Of a stretch of 64,000 bases of DNA, positions 44,670 through 54,518 are shown piece by piece. The stretch comes from Adiantum capillus-veneris (taxonomy: Eukaryota; Streptophyta; Polypodiopsida; Polypodiales; Pteridaceae), in assembly GCA_014529385.2 (NCBI GenBank), contig CM043947.1, positions 104,621,811 to 104,685,810 on the forward strand, in the 5' to 3' direction. Position numbers and translations under genes: made by a program. The first letter of the stretch is position 1. Each line of letters begins with the position of its first letter. The notes under the pieces are model-generated. The model saw only the letters and a list, made by a program, of their open reading frames with translations. It did not search any database and had not been told where the DNA came from.

Positions 44670-45610
44670 ATGTTTCTGTACATTTGTTTTTCTTGGACCA
44701 CTCGGCCAACATCAGCAAAACAAAGGGCTATATTATCATTGGAAACAGTTTTCTCATATATCGGCTTGCATGGAGGACATGTGAAAATAGAGCAGGACGA
44801 GAAGAGGTCTATGAATGGTCGAGATGTGCCAAAGAAGTTGTCTATTGGCGGTGTGAAATCCCTTCTCTTCTTGTCGATGCCAACAAGTGGCAGACAACGC
44901 AAAAGCCAAAGTGGTCAGGAAAGGTTGACATTGAGATACAACCGGTGGAGAAACCTGCACAATGCAGTGGTTGACCACGTAGACAATGGTGCAGCAAGGA
45001 CTCGCAAAGAGAACATGTGGAAAAGTTTGGATTCCATATTCAAGTTTTGTGAGCTCAATACTTGGAGAGATACTAACTATACATTGTTTCAAGATGCTCT
45101 AGAGACCTTCCACAGGTCTTTCATAGCTGCATGGACAAATCAACACATAACTCATTACATGGTATATTACTTTATTTGATAAAATTGTGATTATATATTT
45201 ACATATAAACAATAGGCTAGTGTTTTTTGCAGCATATCATATGCAACCACATGCCTTAGTTTGCTAGGAAGTATGGTATCTTGGCTATATGGTCTACACA
45301 AAGTATGGAGAAAACTCACTACCAAGCACACTCATCACGGAGCTGGTGAAAACAAAGCCAAGAGTTTGGAGAAACTACCTCAATGGACTTATCGAAAACT
45401 TATGCATAGAACACACCGAAAGGAATGTGTCAAAGACAGTCAGATTGGCCAAGCAATGAGATTAGCAAGCAAACAACGGAAGAAGGAAATATGGGAGGCA
45501 TCTTCTGCGGCATCGCAACATGCAGAGTGGTGACTTCAAAAAGAACACATTGGAAAAACTTGGACAACTCCGACCCAAGTTGTTTGAGACTTCCTAAAGA
45601 TAGCGCATTG
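44670..45610 (+). pseudogene. Transposase-like gene fragment
   Basis: A 169-residue frame ends FHRSFIAAWTNQHITHYM. A GT-AG intron (45162-45232) leads to HIICNHMP, then a TAG at 45257, then FARKYGILAIWSTQSMEKTH. After a frameshift comes THHGAGENKAKSLEKLPQW. The pattern H..P..-x-G-x-L-x2-W/F-S-x-Q-x2-E-K-x-H resembles the C-terminal part of transposase-like proteins of large eukaryotic DNA transposons. The exact superfamily (for example Kyakuja-Dileera-Zisupton) is my guess. Frameshift and stop make it non-functional. Confidence 0.45.
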
Positions 45611-45736
45611 TAACATAATATAATTTTTTGTGCCAAGAGAAGACAACGAGTCACAAAAGTGAGAAACATAATGTACTCATTGTTTTGATAGAAAATGTAC
45701 TATTTTTTGGCATCGACAATATACATTGGAGCTTCT

Positions 45737-47372
45737 CTATTCTTCATCTTTGTCAGGAAAAGTTACAAAATATTCTGGCCTTTTTGCCTGCTCTGTGTTA
45801 TCGTCGTCTTCTTGCCTTGGTCTTTTGCAACCTAGTCCTGCAGGTTCGTTTGTCGACAGTACATTTGTCTCCACCTCCACAGCCACAAGAGACATTTCTT
45901 CAGTAGGCAAATGCGCAATTGGTTGTTTATTGCGAAACATAGCATGTTTGTCATACTCTAGTAATTGCACAGGGTCAGTGATTCCGCATGCCAAACCATA
46001 TGCTGCTTGGGTCAAAAAATAGTGACTACGCAAACCATACATTCTTGGCCCTTGGCCAAACATATACAATGCGGGCTTTTTTTCTAAAAGCATTATTTTA
46101 TATGTGTTCCACGTAATGACGGACCCTCCTAAATATCTTGAAAGTGTCTTCAACGTCATCAAGGGTAGCTCCGCGTTGTCATTGGAGAAGGACGAATGGA
46201 AGACCAAAAAACTCGGATACGTAAGATTCTTTAAGTATTGGCCGAGAGAGGAATTCTTCCCTAAATCTCCCATGCCTCGTCCACGAGGGCGAGGAATGAA
46301 GATATCATCATAGACCACCAACTGCAACAAATTAAAGTTATGAAATGAGATAAGTAGAAACCAAAAAGGTAAGGCAAATAAAAAAATATTACCTTATGGT
46401 TTTCATCTTCCTCAAGTAATTCCTCATTCCATAGGTTGATGCCGCCCTGACCTCTAGTGGGCGCATTGGAGGTTGAGGCCAAAGATGATGAAGAAGTTCT
46501 TGCCTTACCCATTTCTTCAATCCCTAGCTTTTTTTGCACTTCCATGAACTCCTTTTCTGTTCGAAGCGTGTGCTCATAGCTAGCAACATCATTTTAAATC
46601 ATCACAAGTGCACTTGCGGGGTCAACGAGCTCATCGTCATTTACATGGGCATCTATAATAGAATACTTGTCGTGCTCAGGGTCAATGACAGCATCATCCT
46701 CTTCAAGATTCTGTGCCACAATGGCAAGGCAATAGTCCTCTCGAAGGTCAAAAAGCTCCATAATGTCGTTAAGCATTACATATCGCAAATCACCAATAGG
46801 TATGGTAGGTAGAACACTAGTAGGCAAAGTACCCTCCTGAAGCTAGACTCCCTCTGAAACCTACAAGGCAAGGCTTCCCCGAGACTTGGGCTCTTGACCC
46901 TCCCCAGTCTGATCCTCTACGAGGCCTTTGTAGCATCAACATGCTCATCCAAAATTAAATGCAAATATAAAATAAAACCTGCATAATATTCAGCCACTCG
47001 ACACTTGCGGTTATGAAGTGTACACTTGTAGTCTGTTATCTGCAAGTGCACTGGCAGCATAAGGCAACTCCTAGAAAATATGTGTTTCTTGGAGGAGTCG
47101 GAATTGATATCCTTCATGTGAAAAAAACGAACTCCTTGTATCTCGATAGTGCCATCGAACGTTTGCTGCTGGTAGGTCTGCTCAAAACCTGATAGGTAAT
47201 GTTGCGCGGAGACAATCCACTCATGTAAATAAAAATCTGGATTGAACATCGGCCTGATCTCTGTCTCGCGCTGCTGAAGCCCAATGCGGTATAGAAAATG
47301 AGATAGTTTGTCTTGGGGGGCATCCTGAGAGCAAGGCACTTTCTCCTCTGCTTCAACATTGAAGGGGTCCAT
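45737..47372 (-). pseudogene. Unknown intron-containing gene, divergent to the H3-Ulp1 gene
   Basis: Three coding parts: 47372-46917 (151 residues, MDPFNVEAEEKVPCSQD start), 46827-46392, and 46321-45737. The last two are joined in frame by a 70-bp GT-AG intron (46322-46391). The 46827-46392 part holds one internal stop near 46596; the link from the first part is unclear (intron or frameshift). The last part is about 195 residues with PRPRGRGMGDLG, a run near GLACGITDPVQLLEYDKHAM, a possible nuclear signal CKRPRQED and an acidic C-terminus. I recognise no family. Its 3' end faces the transposase-like fragment, and its 5' end faces the H3-Ulp1 gene across about 0.9 kb. Confidence 0.5.
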
Positions 47373-48263
47373 AACGGAAATTCAAAAGCGAAGATAGACG
47401 AGAGAGCACCACATCCAAACAAACGGCAAAGGGGGGAGCAAGTCATATTGGGGGAGCAAGTCATATTTATAGGACTCCCGAGGCCATTGATGACATCGAT
47501 TGACGTGCATCATGGGGACACCGTGCATCATGCAGTCGTCGTGATGATTACGCCACGTGTCAGCCGCCGTGGAACGGTCGCGCCACAATGCAAAACTGGT
47601 GCCGCCACTCCAAAAAAGCACTGCTATCGTGTCTTGGCGCGATAGCTTGTTGTCGCATCACAACGCGATACGGCCAGTCTAGAGTACTCAGGTCCGCCTC
47701 TTTGCGTTGTGCCGCGACGCCTTTTTGTCGCACCACCCATGCATCATGCAGTCGTCGTGATGATTACGCCACGTGTCAGCCATCGTGGAACGATCGCGCC
47801 ACAACGCGAAACTGGTGCCGGCGCTCTACAAAAGCACTGCTATCGCGTTTTGGCACGACAACTTGTTGTCGCATCATAACGTGATACGGTAAGTCCAGAG
47901 TACTCAGGTCCGTATCCTCGCGTTGTGTCGTGACATACCGTTGTTGCTAGGGCAACCCGTTGGGGCGCTTCTTCCTCGTCGTGCCACACCGCGAATAGGT
48001 AGTGCCACTAATTTTGGCACCACCAATATCGTGTTGAGTCCTGATGTGCCACGTGGCGCGTAATCATTATGCTCGCATGCTTCCCGTCATACCTCACAAT
48101 GTCATGATTAATGCAGCCGCCTCTTCTCATTATACTTATTCCGCTAATATAAACACCCCCCCCCCTTTTTTTCTCATCGTTTTTTTCGAAGTATTTCTAG
48201 TCACTCTCCGTTTTTACCCACATCCAAATTTCCATATTTCCTCGCATTCTCCTTGTTCATGTC
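47373..48263. promoter_or_regulatory. GC-rich divergent intergenic region with tandem repeats and G-boxes
   Basis: Two 216-bp direct repeats begin GCATCATGCAGTCGTCGTGA at 47525 and 47741. CACGTG G-boxes lie at 47554, 47770 and 48050. The region is clearly richer in G+C and CG dinucleotides than the rest of the window and separates two genes transcribed away from each other. Promoter function for both is inference. A C-run and T-run lie at 48157-48173 before the forward gene. Confidence 0.5.
47525..47960. repeat. 216-bp tandem repeat, two units
   Basis: Units 47525-47740 and 47741-about 47960 share ATGATTACGCCACGTGTCAGCC, GGAACG-A/G-TCGCGCCACAA and ACTCAGGTCCG-type stretches, with scattered substitutions. 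Confidence 0.85.
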
Positions 48264-49607
48264 ATGGCCCGCACAAAGAAAACAGCAAGGAAGGTTTATC
48301 CTGACCAGTCTGGTCCGCAGGGCCAGGCTAGCTCGTCTACAGTGCAACCGTCAACATGGCAAGTGATTTCGAGCAAGATCATGCTGCAATTAACGGGCAA
48401 CAATGTGAAGAAGAAGATACGAGCAGAATAGGAGTGTTCTACTCGAACTTCGTAAGCTCCAAAAGCACATTTCATTGGCAATACCTAAACTACCATTCTA
48501 GAGAGTTGTTTGCGAGATTTGCGAGCAACACAACCTGAATTTCCGGTGGTCTCGAAGTGCAATGGGATGCTTGGACGAGGCCACCGAGGATTTTTTTATA
48601 GAGCTTTTCCAGGACAGCTACATTCTCTCAGCGCACGCCCATAGGGCAACATTGATTCCGCGAGACATCAACACACTTTGCCTTCTCTGGTTCAGGTATG
48701 ACAAGACAATACCGCCTGTCGGTATTTCAGACCGAAAGATGGACAATATTCTTAGAATACCACCTATTGACAAGGTCAAAGTTCATGAAGTGTCTAAACA
48801 AATGCCTCGATACAGCACCCGTCTCAACACTGAGCGGGACACAATAGAAGACAATACTGAAAGATTGGAGCAGTTACGCCTTGAGATGATGGAGGAACAA
48901 ATGGCAGATGCCATCAACGACGCCAACGTTGATGATTTGTCATTGTTGTTTCCCTATTTCCATGTTGGCCTTCCTCTGTGGGGACGCATTCTGTATTTTC
49001 CCTATCACCCCCATGAGATTGCAATTTTACAGAACCGGACGAGGGAACCACAGACTCGATCATCAATTGCTTGCTTGGTGCGTTCTATTCTTTTTTTCAC
49101 AATAAATTCTTTTAATATATTCAATTTTGTATGACACGAATTTCTTTACAGTTTTGTAGTTTCAAATTTGCCTTGGAATATGCAAGATGATGTCACCGTC
49201 CTTGACTCGAACCTCTCGGTCGTTTTGACAGCCGAGGATACATCTTTAGTGGAAGTAGTTGACTGGTTCCAATCAGTGAACATGGAGACGGCAAAAATTT
49301 TTGTTCTCGCTTATCATGAAGGGTACGCAATGTTTTCAATAGTGAAATTATTTTATCTTGAAGTCTTATTTGTTGTGATGACATATGTTTTGCTTATGTT
49401 TATTTGTAACAGTGCTCATTGGAGTCTTGTTCTCTTACACCTTGAACGAAACCGGTGCTACCTTGCTAATTCATCCCATAGATTTCATGGTGAAGTATGT
49501 AGGTAAGAGGTTTTGTATTTTGTTCGACATCACATAGAGTTTTGTTAAAAGTCTCTTATGAAATTTAATTGTATTTTGCGCAGATCTGTTCAGAAGCTTG
49601 TTTCTGC
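48264..49607 (+). pseudogene. Histone H3-like / Ulp1 protease gene, 5' part (exons 1-4a)
   Basis: Exon 1 starts MARTKKTARK, identical to the H3 N-terminus except one residue, then a divergent tail to GNNVKK. After a 1-base shift near 48414 it gives an H3 histone fold: RYEQNRSVLLELRKLQ, IPKLPF, stop TAG at 48499 (H3 has Gln), RVVCEICEQ, FRWSRSAMGCLDEATEDFF, LFQDSYILSAHAHRATLIPR, DIN. The same frame then runs on without stop through about 120 linker residues to 49077. Intron 1 (49078-49151) leaves the next exon one base out of frame unless a GC donor at 49080 is used. Exon 2 (49152-49322) and exon 3 (49413-49502) join in frame; exon 3 has AHWSLVLLHL, the Ulp1/C48 catalytic His. The usual Asp position reads Asn (YLANS). 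Exon 4 starts at 49584 and is cut at 49607 by a retrotransposon. Confidence 0.8.
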
Positions 49608-51975
49608 TGATAGCTGTTTTTTCGGCTCTTTGTAATTGCCACAGTGAGTTACCTCACCCTACCAAAATCACCCAAACACTGTGGCTATCCCTACCATTTC
49701 ACTGTACATAGGCGTGCGTGAGTCACGGAACTTTTCCCATATCTTCTTAAAAAACCCTCAATTAGCTAGTCATTGGGCTAGTTGAGCCAAAAAAATAATA
49801 AAAAATAAAAAATATAAGTATATTATGGCCCATGCGTATGTAAATATTTCTTTGTATATAGGGCCTAAATAAAAGATTTTTTCATAATTATTTTGGTATT
49901 TATTTAAATATTTCTACCTAGGTGTGTGCTATTTATGCTCTGTACATTGCCTCACCATTACCACAATTTTTTCTTACCATTTTTCATACTCTTTATTCCA
50001 TATAGAAATATTTTCATGTAAGCTTCTCTTATATTTGGTGTAACTCCACCCCAACAAAAATCCAAAAAAACTAGTTTTATTTATGTGTATATTTTTTCAC
50101 TATTGTGATTTTTTCCTTCCTACATATATTCTCTATTACTCTCATAAATTAAACGACCAAAAATATTCATCTTTTTATGGTAGACTTATAATGAGAGAGA
50201 TTTATTTTGACTCCTTTATATTTTTCCACCTATATTATTTATATTTGACATGTACATATTTTTTTAGACCCCTCAATATTTGATTTTCTTAGTTGTACTA
50301 TTCACTTATATCATGATCTCAACAATATCTTCAATTATAGACCTACCAAATAAGGTCAAGGGTAGGTGGCATGCATACATGCACTATGGAGGGCTCACTC
50401 TTGGAGGTATTCAAAAGAATCATCCAAAGAAGGACCCCACAAGGACCTTGTGCAGTGGAAAAAACCGGTCGGTTTTGCTGAATTTTTAAAGTTCACTTGC
50501 TCTCCGAATTTGAAAAGGTGATACAAACAAAAGTTGTAGCTCGTGGGCTAAACTTTTGCCTCATATTTTTTCATATTTTTTTGAGCTAGGAGCTATGAGC
50601 TATGATTTTATTAGTGGACCCCAGTTTTCCCATGCTATGCAGCCACACTCTCTCTTCCACTTTATCATTTTCCTCTTTCACACACACTTCTCCACTCATC
50701 ATCCCCACCTCTCTCACCACTCCTCTCTGCACCCTACTCACCTTCTCCTCAACCTTGAAGAATAAGAGAAACCATGGTGAACTCATACCTCCCACACACA
50801 ATTCCATTCCAAAATTGACCACCTAGTCTCATTTTTCCTCCTCCAAATTACCCATATCTTTCAAAAAAACCACAAAATTCAGTCTCTTCTCTTAAAAGAC
50901 GGCATCATGGTGGTTGATTACTCAGCTTCAATTACCTTGTCTCTCAAGGAAGGTCAAGAGTGGAGAAAAAATGTACCGTCAAAGCTAGTGGACCGTCAAC
51001 AAGCGTCAAAATTGGCCCTACTCAAGACACTTGGAGCATCAACCTTGTAAGAAATCCACCTTTTCTTACCTCTTAAGAGTTTTTCTTCCTTATTTGTATC
51101 CTACATGGATACTCCCATTGTAAATATCCAATTTCATTTGTAAATTAATACTAACTCTACTAACACTAACCCACTATGAAAAGTCCTATCACCTCCATTT
51201 CTCTCCTCTCTCTTTCCCCACCAACTTCTTGATAATTCCAAGCAAAAGAAATTAGATAAATTGCTAAAAATCTAACCCAGCCATGGTTAGAGGAGTAACC
51301 CTAGCCTTCAAAATTGCTATAAAAGGAGGGTGTAGCTAGCACAAAAAGGGGGGAGCCATAAGCAAGAGCACTATGCTATAGCTTGAGAAGCCAATCTCAA
51401 CCTCTCTAGAAGGAGCTCTTGAGTAGAAGCTCATTGTCTTATGCATGTGCATGTGTTGTAATAGGGGATTAGCAAGGGAACTCTATGCCATTGTAAAAGA
51501 GAGAGTGATCATTCAATTGAGAGTAGGAAATCTATCATTTCTCCTACTAGTGTAAGCCCAACATTTGCTGAATCAAGGAGGATGGATTTGGACTAAGCTT
51601 GGATACTTTGTCTCCCTTCCAACGTGAAGTAATGGACAACAATGATGCGTAAGTGTCTTGGTGTTTTTTTGTTAAGTTCTTGATAGCTTGTCTCTGGTGT
51701 TGTCATCAATCTAGCCATAAATCCCACATACTGTAAGAGGGCGACAGGGTGGAGAGGACTCCCCTGGCCTTAAGACAGTGATTGGGGTGGCTTTTCTTGT
51801 GATGTGTTGTGGTTAAATTTATGCAAGCTATGTTGAACAAATACTAATCTGACTTTGATTTGTCATGAAAGATTTGTAAGAAGGTATTAATGCAACAAGC
51901 ACCCCCTCCCCCTTTCTCTCTCTTTCTTAAATATATAGTTGTGTTTGCTTGATCATTGCCGATACGTTTCAAAGC

Positions 51976-52043
<68 letters not shown>

Positions 52044-52215
52044 GCGTCCTAGTTCGCATCCAAAACTAGGTGGTGCCCCAAATTTGTGTAGGGTTAGGTT
52101 GCGGGTTTGTATGTGTGTTTGTTGTTTTTTCCAACCCCAACCCAATTGAGCAGCATGGGAGCCTAGAAGAGTGCTTGGAGGCCACTCTTCGTGTTGCCCG
52201 CCCCAGACCGCCTCA
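49608..52215 (+). repeat. Tat-like element 5' LTR
   Basis: Starts TGATAGCTGTTTTTTCGG, ends CCCCAGACCGCCTCA. A TATAAAA box lies at 51318-51324; a CT microsatellite at about 51979-52041 lies downstream of it, hence within the transcribed part. A short conserved frame near 50556-50765 is non-coding by appearance. Confidence 0.95.
51318..51324 (+). promoter_or_regulatory. LTR TATA box
   Basis: TATAAAA followed by GGAGGG, conserved in the 3' LTR at 59849-59855. Transcription of the element probably begins about 30 bases on. Confidence 0.65.
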
Positions 52216-52240
52216 AATTGGTGCCCCCACCGAGGACAGG
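52216..52240 (+). other. Primer-binding site region of Tat-like element
   Basis: TTGGTGCCCCCACCGAGG begins two bases after the LTR end; TGG followed by a G/C-rich stretch fits a tRNA 3'-end complement. I cannot name the tRNA. Confidence 0.6.
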
Positions 52241-52829
52241 CTTGCGTATGTTTTGTGAAGGCTCAACCTTTAGCATAATCAAGTAGCTTGCATGAATCAC
52301 GAGAATTTGTATGATCCCTTCATTCCCATTGCAAGGCAAAAGGTACACATAATTGTTAGTACTAAGTTGCAATTTCAGCGAGTAATTCGTAGAATTTTAG
52401 GTCCTCTTAGGTTAGCCGAGATAAACACTTCGGTAAATCCTTTTATTTTGCCTCTCATTAGGTACGATATTAGCTTGGACGTCTATATTTTTGTGTTATT
52501 TCAAGCATTAGGACATGCATAGGCCATGGATAATGGCCCAAGAATAGAGGTTTTTCCCTTTCATTTTACTCCACACATTAGAATAAATGTTGCAATTAGT
52601 AGAAAGATCCATTTTCAACAACGTATGGTATTCATGTTTGGTGCGCAAAGAGTAGGAGAAATTCTCGCGTCACCAAACCCTGTCATTCTACCTCTTATTG
52701 ATTATCATAGGTCATTTGATGTGAATATTTTTATTTTGTTGTAGAATAGATTGCAATTTAGAGAATATTATTGTGTAAATCTTTTAAAGAAAGAAAAAAA
52801 CAAAAACGCGTCACTTTGAAATCAATTCA
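52241..52829. other. Untranslated leader of Tat-like element
   Basis: Between primer site and gag start. It holds two related direct repeats (frames near 52292-52522 and 52526-52744 share YD/YHxS-x-DV(Y/N)IF and AEIN/GEIL), not recognised as genes. Confidence 0.4.
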
Positions 52830-54464
52830 ATGGAGATCCAATGCCAAATGTCTGGATATCCTCTTTTCTTTGGAGAGCCTGGAGAGGATGCAGAATTATT
52901 TCTAGCGAATTTCAAGATGTCTTGCCGTATCAAGAGGATAGTAACTGATCAAGAACGTGTAGAAATGTTTGAGGTGGTCCTTAGGAAAGATGCTAGCACT
53001 TGGTTTGACTCTTTGCCTGAGGAAGTTAAAGGGAATTACACAGAAGTTTTGAATCGTTTCAAGAAATACTTCTTTGATCCCCAAAACACTCAGAAATTAT
53101 GGCAAGACATTGTTTCTCATAAGCAAAAAGACTTAGATGACTACTACTTGTACAAGCAAGAGTTTCTACGTCTTTGGGCTCTATGGATACGAAATGTTGC
53201 TAACCCTGGTGATGGTGGAGAATTTTTAAAGAAGGAGAGGTTCATATCCGGACTCTTTCCTGACCTTAAGGTAAAAGTTGAGGCGGGTGCACCTGCTACT
53301 TTTGATGCAGCGGAAACTAGGGCTGCTGAGAAGTATAGGAAACTCAAGTGCTTAAGGGGAGAGGTTCCAATAGAAGGTCTTAGACCCAAAGGTAAGTCAC
53401 AAGTATCAACATCTAAGGAGCTTCCTGAGGTAACGGCGGAAGTGATTGAGAAGTTAAATGAATCTTTAAGCAGCTTATCAATTCACCTTGCACAAGCTGT
53501 AGGTCCAAAGGGACAAGCAAAGAAGTCTGAAGAGAGAGAGCCACGAACTAGGAGAGTCTTGCAATGTTGGAATTGCGGAGAGTCTAGACATGGGATGTAT
53601 AATTGTCCTTGGCCCCATGGAGAGCCAGGGAGACCTAACTTGAATTACCCAGTGATGAATGCAGGAGAAGGAGCTGGTCAACAACCAAGGCTTCTACAAA
53701 GGCCAAATGGACCAAGACCACCTCCACAAGGGGTAGAAGGAGTTCCACCTTTGCCAGATCCAAATGTGCATGTGGTAGAGGTGACAAATTCAAATGAGGT
53801 TGACATGGAAGCCAATGGCATTAAGCGTGGCCGAGGGAAAGGTAAAGAGAAAGAAGGAGTCACATCACAGAGTGACCATGGACAAGGCAAAAAGGCAAAG
53901 GAGACCAAGGAAACCAAGAGGACTCAACGTCGTATCAACCTCCAAGACTTCCCTCTTGGACATGGTATGGCTCCGTACAACTTGTTGGAAGACATGAGAG
54001 GTAAGGGTCCTGATATTTCATGGCCTCAATTTCTTGCATTATGTCCACAAGTTAGGAGGGATTTAACAAGGGCAATTAGCACTAGGAGAAAGGTAAAAGA
54101 GAGTGTGCCTGTTGTAAAAATTGCACAAGCTGAAATGAATGAGGACATTACACCGGTGCTAGACTGTTACATCAAAGGAAGATTGGTTAGGAAAGGTCTA
54201 GTGGATGGGGGTGCACAAATTTGCATCATGACAGAGGGACTCATGCAAAGACTAGGCATGCACATCCATGAGACACCTGAAATCAAAGTCAAGATAGCAA
54301 ACAATAGCAAGGCTAGGTGTGTAGGCATTTGTAAAAATGTCTTTGTAGAGGCCTTTGGCATTAAGAAAGCGGTGGATTTTTATGTTATGTCTACCAAGGG
54401 AAGTGGTTATCCATTTATCCTAGGAAGACCATGGCTAATGAAAATGCGAGCTTTGCAGGATTGA
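52830..54464 (+). CDS. Tat-like Gag-protease
   Basis: 544 residues. Gag core at about residues 20-180 (FEVVLRKDASTWFDSLPEEV, FKKYFFDPQNTQKLWQDI, YLYKQEFLRLW), which builds the particle. CX2CX4HX4C knuckle CWNCGESRHGMYNC at about 246-259, for RNA packaging. Basic Pro-rich and Lys-rich linker at 260-370. Protease at about 435-540 with LVDGGAQICIM (catalytic Asp in D-G-G) and PFILGRPWL. A single TGA at 54462 separates it from pol in the same frame, probably TGG originally, so the parent encoded one long polyprotein. Confidence 0.93.
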   Translation: MEIQCQMSGYPLFFGEPGEDAELFLANFKMSCRIKRIVTDQERVEMFEVVLRKDASTWFDSLPEEVKGNYTEVLNRFKKYFFDPQNTQKLWQDIVSHKQKDLDDYYLYKQEFLRLWALWIRNVANPGDGGEFLKKERFISGLFPDLKVKVEAGAPATFDAAETRAAEKYRKLKCLRGEVPIEGLRPKGKSQVSTSKELPEVTAEVIEKLNESLSSLSIHLAQAVGPKGQAKKSEEREPRTRRVLQCWNCGESRHGMYNCPWPHGEPGRPNLNYPVMNAGEGAGQQPRLLQRPNGPRPPPQGVEGVPPLPDPNVHVVEVTNSNEVDMEANGIKRGRGKGKEKEGVTSQSDHGQGKKAKETKETKRTQRRINLQDFPLGHGMAPYNLLEDMRGKGPDISWPQFLALCPQVRRDLTRAISTRRKVKESVPVVKIAQAEMNEDITPVLDCYIKGRLVRKGLVDGGAQICIMTEGLMQRLGMHIHETPEIKVKIANNSKARCVGICKNVFVEAFGIKKAVDFYVMSTKGSGYPFILGRPWLMKMRALQD

Positions 54465-54518
54465 GACAGTGGGAAATTAATTTGCAGGAATGACAATCAT
54501 AAGAAGGTTGTCTTTGAC

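Noticed and set aside
48499-48501. Reassigned TAG codon or stop readthrough in the H3-like exon
   Set aside because: A Gln (CAG) to TAG mutation plus a nearby frameshift fits simple pseudogene decay; other elements here show the same kind of lesions.
50556-50826. Frames conserved between 50.6 kb and 59.1 kb on both strands
   Set aside because: They lie in the two LTRs of one young element, so conservation reflects recent copying, not coding function.
52292-52744. Two related frames in the leader of the Tat-like element as an extra ORF
   Set aside because: Short, no ATG-supported continuous protein, and located in the untranslated leader; noted only as leader repeats.
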